From Spirochaetaceae bacterium (GTDB lineage: Bacteria; Spirochaetota; Spirochaetia; DSM-27196; SLST01), in contig SKVA01000406.1 of NCBI GenBank assembly GCA_007129695.1, forward strand, positions 1-13,805: a stretch of DNA of 13,805 nucleotides, written 5' to 3'. Of this stretch, positions 7,457-13,805 are shown piece after piece; positions within the stretch are counted from its first letter, which is position 1; every line of letters starts with the position of its first letter. The position numbers were made by a program, and so were the translations under genes. Under the pieces are notes generated by a model. That model was not told where the DNA came from. It did no database searches and saw nothing but the letters and a program-made list of their open reading frames with translations.

Positions 7457-9115
7457 CTACTTCTCGGTCACCGTGATGACGCCGTTCCAGTCGGGGGCGG
7501 GTGGGTTCTTGCGAAACTCCTTGCACCGCAGCAGGAACAGGAGCGTGTTCCGGTCGTTCGGCAGCAGCTTGCGGGCGGCAAGAAGATAGCGTGCCGCGGT
7601 CGTGAAGTCGGCATGGTAGTAGTTCTCAATACCGCGACGATAGAGTTCCCACGCCCTGGACTCGTCGGGAGAGAGCGATCGACGTGCCTCGTAGATTCGC
7701 GTTGCTTCGAGTTTGCCCTTGACCGTGACCGTGTCGATCAGTCGACACGGTACCGAGTCGCCAACGGCGTCGGCGATGCGCTCGGAGATCAGAAAGGGCA
7801 CGTGGTACTGCTTGGTCAGCCCTTCGAGCCGAGACGCAAGGTTCACCATGTCTCCGACGACGGTGTAGTCCATCTTCTTGTCTGTTCCGATGTTTCCGAT
7901 CGTGACCGTGCCGTAGCTGATTCCGATGCCGATCCTGAACGGTGGCTGACCCGCCGATGCCTGCGCGGAGTTGAACCGACGCAGCGCATCGAGCATCGCA
8001 AGACCGGCATTCACCGCGCGCAGCGGATCGTCATCGTGGGTGACCGGCGCCCCGAAGAACGCCATGATCGCGTCTCCGATGTACTTGTCGACGACGCCCT
8101 CCTGATCCAGGATCGCGTCGACCATCAGCGTGAAATACGCGTTCAGCGACTCTACCATCCTGTCGGGCGCGAGCCGTTCGGCTATCGTCGTGAAGCCGCG
8201 AATGTCGGCGAACAACACCGCCAGATCACGGTTCTCTCCGACCAGCATCGACTCGGGGTTCTGAAAGACGCGATCGATCACGTCGGCCGGCACGTACTTC
8301 TGGAAGACGTTGCGGATCTTGCGTTCCATTCGGCGTGCTACGATCGCGTCGAACGCGTGCTGCCTGATCTGCGAGTACGCTCTGTCCAGCTGATCGGTCA
8401 TCAGGTTGAACGTGTGACCCAGGTCTCCGATCTCGTCGCGGTAGAGGATGTCGACCCGCTCGGACAGGTCGTTGGATTCGATCGTGCGACGCATCGCGAG
8501 CGCCATCGCCCCAAGAGGACGAAGCAGCCGCGTAGTGAACGGGACCAGCAGCGCAAGGCTCACCGCGAGCGCGGCGGCCAGGACGATCGCGGTCTGTCGG
8601 TAGATCCTCTGGACGACCGCGAAGAACACCGACTCGTGTTCGGTCACCAGCAGCGTCCACCCGAACGGTTCGAACGTGACCGGTTGCGTGACCCGGTTGG
8701 TACCGCCGATCGTCGCGATCTGCCACGCCGGCCGTGAGCCGTCGGCGATGCGTTGCAGCACGGCGGCTTCGCCGTCGCGCACGTCGACCGGCCGCGTTGC
8801 CATCGCAACCGATCCGCTCCGATCGATCGCGAGGATCAACTCGGTGTCGCTACGCACCAGTCCGCGTGCGTACGACTCGACCGCTTCCTGCGCTACGCGA
8901 ACGAACTCGGCATCGGTCGACAGATCGTTCGCGACCAGCAACTGCCACTGAGCCTCGGCATACTTGCGAAGCTCCTCCGCCTTGAACCGGAGCGCGGCCT
9001 GGGCGAGCGACGTGACTTCGGTCCGGGTCGAGTACGCGGCTACCAGCCCCGAGATCGCGAGCGGCGCGATGATGAGAGGAATGACAATCGCGAACAGCTT
9101 ATGCCGGATTCGCAT
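7457..9115 (-). CDS. Membrane class III adenylate cyclase with extracytoplasmic sensor region, HAMP and C-terminal helical tail
   Basis: The 552-residue protein has a first membrane segment at about 7-28, an extracytoplasmic region to about 173, a second membrane segment at about 174-196, a HAMP linker at about 195-248 (RLLRPLGAMALAM...DEIGDLGHTFNLM) and a class III cyclase domain at about 296-475. The two metal aspartates are D304 in FADIRGFTT and D348 in KYIGDAIMAFFG. The purine-selecting pair is K344 and T418 (DYTVVGD), a Lys/Thr combination known from bacterial adenylate cyclases such as CyaC. N425 and R429 in VNLASR complete the site. Residues 485-540 resemble a TPR-like tail often seen after such domains. 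All catalytic residues are present, so cAMP synthesis is expected. The sensor ligand is unknown. It is the first gene of the cluster, ending six bases before the D-Ala-D-Ala dipeptidase gene. Confidence 0.93.
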   Translation of the reverse strand: MRIRHKLFAIVIPLIIAPLAISGLVAAYSTRTEVTSLAQAALRFKAEELRKYAEAQWQLLVANDLSTDAEFVRVAQEAVESYARGLVRSDTELILAIDRSGSVAMATRPVDVRDGEAAVLQRIADGSRPAWQIATIGGTNRVTQPVTFEPFGWTLLVTEHESVFFAVVQRIYRQTAIVLAAALAVSLALLVPFTTRLLRPLGAMALAMRRTIESNDLSERVDILYRDEIGDLGHTFNLMTDQLDRAYSQIRQHAFDAIVARRMERKIRNVFQKYVPADVIDRVFQNPESMLVGENRDLAVLFADIRGFTTIAERLAPDRMVESLNAYFTLMVDAILDQEGVVDKYIGDAIMAFFGAPVTHDDDPLRAVNAGLAMLDALRRFNSAQASAGQPPFRIGIGISYGTVTIGNIGTDKKMDYTVVGDMVNLASRLEGLTKQYHVPFLISERIADAVGDSVPCRLIDTVTVKGKLEATRIYEARRSLSPDESRAWELYRRGIENYYHADFTTAARYLLAARKLLPNDRNTLLFLLRCKEFRKNPPAPDWNGVITVTEK

Positions 9116-9124
9116 CGAGCCATC

Positions 9125-9153
9125 AGCGTAGCCGTGAGCCCGCCCGGTGTCAA
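9125..9153 (-). promoter_or_regulatory. Sigma70-like promoter for the cyclase-led gene cluster
   Basis: On the minus strand TTGACA (9153-9148), a perfect -35 match, is followed after exactly 17 bases by TACGCT (9130-9125), which keeps the three most conserved -10 bases. The expected transcription start is about 9118, only some three bases before the ATG at 9115, and no Shine-Dalgarno precedes that ATG. This suggests a leaderless or nearly leaderless message. It is the only good promoter candidate found for the eight-gene cluster. Confidence 0.6.
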
Positions 9154-9192
9154 CGAAACGAATACGGGGCCGGTGCGCGACGGAAAAGCCGC

Positions 9193-9221
9193 TTGCGGTC
9201 CGGTGGCGCCGGGAGTACTCT
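9193..9221 (+). promoter_or_regulatory. Sigma70-like promoter for the coiled-coil gene
   Basis: TTGCGG (9193-9198) and TACTCT (9216-9221) are separated by 17 bases. Each hexamer matches consensus at three positions only. Seven bases after the -10 comes the A of the ATG at 9229, so transcription would begin on the start codon itself. The GAGGGG directly touching the ATG is too close to act as a ribosome site. This is a weaker call than the divergent promoter facing the other way. Confidence 0.4.
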
Positions 9222-9228
9222 TGAGGGG

Positions 9229-10764
9229 ATGGACGAACGCGATCCGGGTCCCGATTCTACCGATCCCATGTCCGGCGGCTTCGACCGTCTGAGCGCGGCC
9301 GAGCGCGATGAGGTGTACGCGCAGATCGATCGGGTTGTCAGCGTTCGGCCGCTCGACGCCGGGCAGTTCGCGTACGTGCCCAGGCGTCGCGGGTTCGTGC
9401 TCCCGCTCGTCGTGAACGGTATCGCCGTGGCGCTCATCGTCGCCGCGGCGCTCGTCCTTACCGACGTTTTCGCGACCGCTCCGGACGCGACTGTTGACGC
9501 ATCCGGCGCCCCGATCACCGCGGAAGCGACGCTTCTGGACCAGTTCCGCAGGGAGACGGATCTGCGGCTCGACGAGCAGGAGCGCGAGATCGACCGGATT
9601 CGGACCGAGCTCGCGGCGCTCGCCGGCTCGCAGGGCGATCTGGACGCCGACGGCCGGGCCGACGCGGAGCGCCGCGCCCGGGCTCTGGAGGCGGCGCTGG
9701 AAGCGGCGCTCGCCGCGGAGGAAGCGCTTCGCGCGCAGAGCGCGACCGCCGCTGACCTGGATCGTGCAGAGCTCGAGTCGCGCCTGGCCGAACAGCTCAG
9801 TGTGCTCTACCGCGCCGCCGGCGCCGCGCTTTCGGCCGGCAGGTCGGCCGACGCGCGCGCAGCGCTCGGCGGGGTGGAGTCGCTCCTTGCCTCACCGCTT
9901 GCGGTATCGTTGTCGCTTGCCGATCGTCGCGCGGGCGTTGACGCGCTGCTGGTCGAGACCCTCCGCGGCTACGCCGCCGTCCTGGAAGAGCCGCGCGCCG
10001 ATACGGTGGCCGGTCCGGCCGGCGATGCTGCCGATGCAGAGCGTGAGGCCGAAGTTGCCGACCTGCGCGCTGAGATCGAAGCCGCCCGGCGCGACCTCGA
10101 GGCGGGCAGGCAGGAGATCGCGCGTCTGGAGTCGGCGCTCCGAGCGGCGCGGTCATCGCTCGACGACCGCTCGACGACCGCGGCCACGCAGACGGCCGAG
10201 CTCTCCCGGCTGCGCGACCGCGTGGCCACGCTCCAGGAGGAGCTGTCGGCCACGCGAGCGACCGTGGCCACGCAGGAACAGGAGCTGTCGCGACTGGGCA
10301 GGGATCTGGCCGCGGCCGAACGCACGATCGCCGCACGCGATGCGGCGCTTCGCACGGCCACCGAGTCGGCCGCAGCGGTCGCCGCCGAACGAGCGCGCAG
10401 AGCGGAGCTGCTGGTTCCGGTGCGCCGTGCCGTCGATGGATCGATTGCCGACGCACCGCGCGATCGTGAGGCGCTGTTCGTGTCGCTTCAGCTGAAGGTG
10501 CGGGTCCTGGAGGCGCTCAGGCTGGACGCGGTGCTCGCTCGCTACCCCGGCATCGATCGCGACCTTGAGACCTACCTGGATGGGCTCAGCGAGGAGCAGC
10601 GGACGCTCGGGCGGAGCGAGGCTATCGCCGACATCGACCGGCTCCTGATCGATCTTCGCGCGGGCCGGACGCCCGATCACGCGGCGCTCGCTGCGCGCTA
10701 CCGTATCGAGGCGGCGTCGGCGCTGCGCGCCCTGCTCGACTCGCTCGATCCACTCCTGCGATAG
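9229..10764 (+). CDS. Single-pass membrane coiled-coil protein of unknown function
   Basis: I do not recognise a named family. The 511-residue product has a short acidic N terminus, one membrane segment at about 55-80 preceded by RRR (cytoplasmic N terminus expected), a long Ala/Arg/Glu/Asp-rich heptad region from about 100 to 400, and a globular-looking C-terminal 110 residues rich in Leu, Arg and Asp. Part of the heptad region is built from 14-residue repeats. The topology would place the coiled coil in the periplasm, where it might tether, space or scaffold envelope proteins; this is inference only. The frame is open from an earlier TTG at 9193, but the ATG at 9229 is preferred because it begins a normal N terminus and fits the predicted promoter. 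The gene stands alone, diverging from the cyclase and converging on the Ig-like gene. Confidence 0.8.
   Translation: MDERDPGPDSTDPMSGGFDRLSAAERDEVYAQIDRVVSVRPLDAGQFAYVPRRRGFVLPLVVNGIAVALIVAAALVLTDVFATAPDATVDASGAPITAEATLLDQFRRETDLRLDEQEREIDRIRTELAALAGSQGDLDADGRADAERRARALEAALEAALAAEEALRAQSATAADLDRAELESRLAEQLSVLYRAAGAALSAGRSADARAALGGVESLLASPLAVSLSLADRRAGVDALLVETLRGYAAVLEEPRADTVAGPAGDAADAEREAEVADLRAEIEAARRDLEAGRQEIARLESALRAARSSLDDRSTTAATQTAELSRLRDRVATLQEELSATRATVATQEQELSRLGRDLAAAERTIAARDAALRTATESAAAVAAERARRAELLVPVRRAVDGSIADAPRDREALFVSLQLKVRVLEALRLDAVLARYPGIDRDLETYLDGLSEEQRTLGRSEAIADIDRLLIDLRAGRTPDHAALAARYRIEAASALRALLDSLDPLLR
10182..10307 (+). repeat. Three imperfect 42 bp (14-codon) tandem repeats in the coiled-coil gene
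   Basis: GGCCACGC recurs at 10182, 10224 and 10266, a period of exactly 42 bases, that is two heptads. The encoded units read ATQTAELSRLRDRV, ATLQEELSATRATV and ATQEQELSRLGRDL. Copies two and three share GTGGCCACGC and GGAGCTGTCG at equal offsets, which shows DNA-level duplication and not just amino-acid convergence. A perfect 11 bp tandem repeat (CTCGACGACCG twice, 10159-10180) lies just before. Confidence 0.75.
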
Positions 10765-10779
10765 TCGCCGCTCTTCCGG

Positions 10780-11913
10780 TCAGTTGCGCACGCGGATCGT
10801 TGCGCTCGTCTCCTGCCCCGACTGGTCGGTCACGATCAGCCGCACGTTACCCGGTGTTCCGGCCGCGGTGTAGACCGCGGTCGCTCCGTTGACGGTCAGG
10901 CTGCCCCGATCGGGCTGGAGCGCGTACGCGTACCCCGGTACTCCTCCCGATACCGTGAAGGTCGCCGAAGCATTCGGCCGGATCTCGACGAGCGCCGGCA
11001 CCACAACGAGCTCGTCGGGGGGGGCGGCCACGACGAACACCGTCGCGCTGACCTGTGCATCGACGCTATCGGTAACCGTGATCGTCGCCACGCCTTCCGG
11101 CCCCAACGCGGGCGCGGTGTATTTTGGTGAATCGGTACCCGCGCCATCGAGCGTTCCGAACAAGGCCGGCGCGACCGTCGTTGTGTACGGCGAATCCCCG
11201 CCGGTAATCGAGAAGTGGACAACAGCGTCGAAACCGATCTCTGCCGTTGCGGGTGCTATCGCGAGCGGGCTACCCGAGTCGACCACGTGGACGGTCACGA
11301 CGATCTCGTTTTCGATCTGGTCGCTGACCACGATGAGCGACTTGCCCGGGTCGGGCGGCGCGTTGAACGTGACCTGGTCGCCACCGACTGTCGCGTCGCC
11401 TCGCGCGGAATCAGCGGCTCCGTGCTCGTCCGCGACTGCCGCGTCGTACGGCGGGACTCCGCCGGAGATCGTGAAAACGATGTCGTCTCCGGTGTTGACC
11501 GTCGCGCTCTGAGGCGTCGCTCGCAGCCGGGCGAACGAGCGGACCGTGACTGCCACGGCGGTACCGACGTAGTCGGTGATCACGATCGAGTCGTTCGTGA
11601 AGTCCTGTCCGTCGGGGAGTGTCTCCGGCGCGGTGTACACGCCGGTGTGCGGGTCGATCGATCCGCGCGCGGGTGAGCCGTTGCCCGACACCGAAAATGC
11701 GTACGGTTCGAACCCTCCGCTTGCGCCCGCGCGATACGTTGAGGTGACCTCTATGTTCACGGCCCGGGCCGCCGGCGTGAGCTCTCCGCCACGCTCACCG
11801 GCGAGCAGGCCGTAGAGCGAGAAGTCGCTGCACTGAACGATCGACAGCGTAACGATCGTCGTCGTCGCGATGCCGAGCGCCAATCTCCTGAATGGAGCGC
11901 TGCGTCGGTTCAT
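10780..11913 (-). CDS. Four-repeat Ig-like surface protein, putative lipoprotein
   Basis: The 377-residue product begins with a basic stretch and a hydrophobic segment (11-27) ending in SIVQCSDF. C28 could be a lipidation site, although Gln before Cys departs from the usual lipobox. The rest is four beta-rich repeats of about 75-80 residues (near 54-125, 128-211, 216-296 and 302-375), each with a pattern F-x-[VI]-[ST]-G-G-x-x-P/G-Y, a G-[TS]...Y-T-A strand and a V-T-D element near its end. This is the style of bacterial Ig-like domains in surface or cell-envelope proteins. The ATG at 11911-11913 is chosen over upstream frame because AGGAGG precedes it by seven bases. It lies one base after the outer-membrane protein stop, so the two are cotranscribed and may form an envelope pair. 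No catalytic motif is seen. Confidence 0.8.
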   Translation of the reverse strand: MNRRSAPFRRLALGIATTTIVTLSIVQCSDFSLYGLLAGERGGELTPAARAVNIEVTSTYRAGASGGFEPYAFSVSGNGSPARGSIDPHTGVYTAPETLPDGQDFTNDSIVITDYVGTAVAVTVRSFARLRATPQSATVNTGDDIVFTISGGVPPYDAAVADEHGAADSARGDATVGGDQVTFNAPPDPGKSLIVVSDQIENEIVVTVHVVDSGSPLAIAPATAEIGFDAVVHFSITGGDSPYTTTVAPALFGTLDGAGTDSPKYTAPALGPEGVATITVTDSVDAQVSATVFVVAAPPDELVVVPALVEIRPNASATFTVSGGVPGYAYALQPDRGSLTVNGATAVYTAAGTPGNVRLIVTDQSGQETSATIRVRN

Positions 11914-11914
11914 G

Positions 11915-13027
11915 TCAGAACCTCCTCGATAGCTGGAGCGATGGTACGATCGCGATGATCGTTTCGGCCGCGATCTGTTCGTCGCGTCTGAACAGGTTGA
12001 TGATCGCCGTCGACCCGATGTCGATCGCGATCTGCGTCCGGTGCGCGACTCTGACCGAGAGCCCCGCGCCGCCAACCGCCGACGGGAGCACGACCGACAG
12101 CCGTTCGACCGCAACCGAAGAGTCTGAGATCCGGTACGATGCCCCGATCCCCAACCGGACGAAACCTTCGATGCGTCGGCCTTCGGCGTAGCTGTAGCGC
12201 GCCTCGACCGTCACCGGAACGACGTACCGGAAAAACGAACCGAGCTCGGGTTCGGTCCGCACGAACCGGATCGGTGCGATCGAAAGCCCCACGCCGACCG
12301 CACCCGCCGCGAGCGGGACGCGGTACGTGAGCCGCGCGACCGCCCCGTAGCCGACTCCGAAGAACTCCGATGCCCGTCCGGCGGGCACGATCGGCGCGGC
12401 GCCGGTCGCCGCTTCGAACCGCGGGAAGCCGGCAGCCTCCGAGCGGACAGCAGTCCGCGGCGGGTCGGACGGAGCGCGCGCTGCCGGAGCGCGTACCGCG
12501 GACTCGGCCCCGGGTTCCGGCTGATCCTCGGGCTCCGGGTCGGCGACGCGTTCGGCCTCCCTGCGCTGCGCATCGGCGCGCGCCGTCTCGTCGGCGCGGA
12601 TCGAATCGACCGCGACGCGCTCGGTCTGAAACAGAGCCACGAGACGCTCGGTCAGAGTCCTGTCGAGTTGGAGATCGATCGGTGCCGACGCCTCGGTCGA
12701 TCCGATGATGCGACCGTCGTCATCGTCGACTATCGACAGCGTGAACTCGACCGTGTCGCCGACTACCACGTACGCGACGACGATCGCGATCCGCGCCTGT
12801 TCGGGCTGCCCGACGGTAACACCGATAGCGTCGAGCTGAAGCACGAAGAGCTGACGGACGAACTCCTCGAACGATTCGACCGGATCAGCGGCCGCTTCGA
12901 ACCGGATCGCCGCCGGCAGTCGCGTGTCACCCGCTACCGCGTGCACCGCGACCCCGGCGATCAGCATCGCAACAAGCCCGAGGAGCATGCACTGGTGACG
13001 CGCGCCGCCACGATCGATGGTTCCCAT
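11915..13027 (-). CDS. Outer-membrane protein: periplasmic alpha/beta domain plus C-terminal beta-barrel
   Basis: The 370-residue product has a signal peptide (about 1-33, hydrophobic core LLGLVAMLIAGVAVHA, likely cut near AVA/GD). An alpha/beta domain follows at about 38-138, containing IVVAYVVVGDTVEFTLSIVD, a pattern reminiscent of TolB-N/CsgG-like periplasmic domains. Next comes a charged Pro/Ala/Glu-rich linker (about 140-215). From about 220 alternating strands suggest a small OmpA-sized barrel, ending LQLSRRF with the terminal Phe typical of outer-membrane barrels. The frame extends ten codons upstream, but the ATG at 13027 is preferred because GGAGAGGGGA precedes it by seven bases. It is followed after one base by the Ig-like gene and preceded by a candidate promoter. 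No specific family is recognised; a transport, anchoring or assembly role is possible. Confidence 0.75.
   Translation of the reverse strand: MGTIDRGGARHQCMLLGLVAMLIAGVAVHAVAGDTRLPAAIRFEAAADPVESFEEFVRQLFVLQLDAIGVTVGQPEQARIAIVVAYVVVGDTVEFTLSIVDDDDGRIIGSTEASAPIDLQLDRTLTERLVALFQTERVAVDSIRADETARADAQRREAERVADPEPEDQPEPGAESAVRAPAARAPSDPPRTAVRSEAAGFPRFEAATGAAPIVPAGRASEFFGVGYGAVARLTYRVPLAAGAVGVGLSIAPIRFVRTEPELGSFFRYVVPVTVEARYSYAEGRRIEGFVRLGIGASYRISDSSVAVERLSVVLPSAVGGAGLSVRVAHRTQIAIDIGSTAIINLFRRDEQIAAETIIAIVPSLQLSRRF
11921..11926 (-). promoter_or_regulatory. Ribosome binding site fixing the Ig-like protein start
   Basis: AGGAGG on the minus strand lies seven bases before the ATG at 11913, inside the last codons of the upstream gene. 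It rejects the 67-codon upstream extension, which is Arg/Ser-rich shadow sequence. Confidence 0.75.
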
Positions 13028-13034
13028 GGGTCCG

Positions 13035-13044
13035 TCCCCTCTCC
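13035..13044 (-). promoter_or_regulatory. Ribosome binding site fixing the outer-membrane protein start
   Basis: GGAGAGGGGA on the minus strand lies seven bases before the ATG at 13027. The in-frame start codon ten codons further upstream has no such site. Confidence 0.6.
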
Positions 13045-13062
13045 GCGCGAGGGGCACAGATA

Positions 13063-13068
13063 AGTATA
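13063..13068 (-). promoter_or_regulatory. Candidate -10 element for the outer-membrane protein / Ig-like pair
   Basis: The 45 bp between the PrsW-like gene and the outer-membrane protein gene contains TATACT on the minus strand, five of six bases of the -10 consensus. Sixteen bases upstream is TGCAAA, a poor -35. Transcription from about 13056 would give a 29-base leader that includes the ribosome site. The pair may still be transcribed from further upstream with the PrsW-like gene. Confidence 0.35.
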
Positions 13069-13072
13069 TCGC

Positions 13073-13805
13073 TCACGGACGCCGTTTGCACTCCGGATCG
13101 ACGGCGGACCTTGCGCGTCGACGCTCGATACGCTTGATCTTTTGCTCGCGCGCGATCTCCCGGGTCGACTTGTACCGGCGCGGCCGGAATGCGGCCTGCT
13201 GAAACTCGCGGACGCGCTCCATCACGCCGTCCCGGTCGCCGACGAGCTCTTTGAGCTGCCGCATGTACGTGGTTCGCTGCGAATCACCGAGCCGAGCCCA
13301 CGCGATGCGCAGCCCTCGCCTGGCCTGTGGTCCGGGCAGGAACGTGAGCTCACTGCACGCGGCCAGAAACCGCGCCCGCCGCGGATCGCGCGAGCGTGGA
13401 ACCGACGCGCGCAGATGCGTCGCCGCCGAACGGTAGTCGCTCTGATGCATGAGGTAGATTCCAAGGTTCCGGTTGAGAAGCGGGCTCTTCGGGTTGAACA
13501 CAAGACCCCGACGGATCGACGGGATCGCTACACTCGCCATCGACAGCGGGTAGGTGCGGTACGGGGACAGTTCGACGAGCTCCCGGTAGAGCGCGATCGC
13601 GACGGCAAGGCCGATCAGTTTGACCAGAATCGCCGCCGGCAGGAACGCGGTGAGCGCGTTGTACGTCCCGTGGAAGAGCGCCGCGATCGGTATGCCGACC
13701 AGCGCGCTCCGCCGTGCGCCGGGGTCGTCGCCGAACGCGTTCGCGTAGACCGCGCGCGAATAGAGCGCGCCGACTATCCCGCCGTACACCGCATGGCCTC
13801 CGGTC
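13073..13805 (-). CDS. PrsW-like membrane protease family protein with C-terminal repeat region (5' end outside window)
   Basis: The last 243 residues are present. The reading frame runs off the window end, beginning TGGHAVYGGIVGALYSRA. GGHA and, forty residues later, ALFHGTYNAL fit the second and third conserved motifs of PrsW-family intramembrane metalloproteases (His near the start of a membrane helix, then H-x-x-x-N). The first motif (EE...) would lie outside the window. At least two membrane helices are visible (about 34-52 and 54-70 of the fragment). A soluble tail follows, including a TPR-like stretch (NPKSPLLNRNLGIYLMHQSD, then YRSAATHLRAS), and it ends very basic (KIKRIERRRARS). B. 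subtilis PrsW cleaves an anti-sigma factor; the target here is unknown. A GTG at 13789 is inside the gene and is not the start. The stop lies 45 bp before the outer-membrane protein gene. Confidence 0.7.
   Translation of the reverse strand, partial: TGGHAVYGGIVGALYSRAVYANAFGDDPGARRSALVGIPIAALFHGTYNALTAFLPAAILVKLIGLAVAIALYRELVELSPYRTYPLSMASVAIPSIRRGLVFNPKSPLLNRNLGIYLMHQSDYRSAATHLRASVPRSRDPRRARFLAACSELTFLPGPQARRGLRIAWARLGDSQRTTYMRQLKELVGDRDGVMERVREFQQAAFRPRRYKSTREIAREQKIKRIERRRARSAVDPECKRRP

Noticed and set aside
7400..8737. Plus-strand open frame of 445 codons opposite the cyclase gene
   Set aside because: Antisense shadow typical of high GC; the minus strand has clear HAMP and cyclase motifs.
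9494..10495. Alternative plus-strand frame of 333 codons inside the coiled-coil gene
   Set aside because: Arg/Pro/Ser-rich frame-shifted reading; the chosen frame has membrane and heptad structure.
10765..10779. Terminator between the coiled-coil and Ig-like genes
   Set aside because: Only 15 bases without stem-loop or T-run.

Overview
The window is GC-rich (by eye roughly two thirds G+C), gene-dense, and free of RNA genes, insertion sequences and CRISPR. It looks like chromosome from a Gram-negative (diderm) bacterium: one gene encodes a signal peptide followed by a C-terminal beta-barrel ending in Phe. Several details recall free-living Spirochaetota: the layout of the class III cyclase with its C-terminal helical tail, a relaxed lipobox, and a PrsW-like protein with an attached repeat region. 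That assignment is an inference from protein style. No phylogenetic marker is present.

Layout. (1) Positions 1-422, plus strand: the 3' end of a neutral ceramidase-like gene. (2) Positions 445-9115, minus strand: eight genes packed head to tail, with junctions from an 11 bp overlap to a 6 bp gap. In transcription order they are a membrane class III adenylate cyclase, a VanX/DdpX-type D-Ala-D-Ala dipeptidase, alanine racemase, an M20D amidohydrolase, a DppA-type D-aminopeptidase (M55), an LD-carboxypeptidase (S66), diaminopimelate decarboxylase and an M19 dipeptidase. (3) Positions 9116-9228: a divergent promoter region with two sigma70-like promoters, each placed so close to its start codon that the transcript would be leaderless or nearly so. 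(4) Positions 9229-10764, plus strand: a single-pass membrane coiled-coil protein. (5) Positions 10780-13805, minus strand: the C-terminal part of a PrsW-like membrane protein with a repeat tail, then a two-domain outer-membrane protein, then a four-repeat Ig-like putative lipoprotein.

The most interesting unit is the eight-gene cluster. Its seven enzymes lack signal peptides, and five of them belong to families specialised for D-amino-acid or murein stem peptides. Together they can take apart D-Ala-D-Ala and D-Ala-containing peptides, release D-Ala from tetrapeptides, turn D-Ala into L-Ala and diaminopimelate into lysine, and split leftover dipeptides. This is best read as cytoplasmic salvage or catabolism of peptidoglycan peptides. 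The first gene encodes a cAMP-forming membrane sensor, which suggests a built-in signalling link. No transporter, regulator, L-Ala-D/L-Glu epimerase or gamma-D-Glu-DAP amidase is visible in the window.
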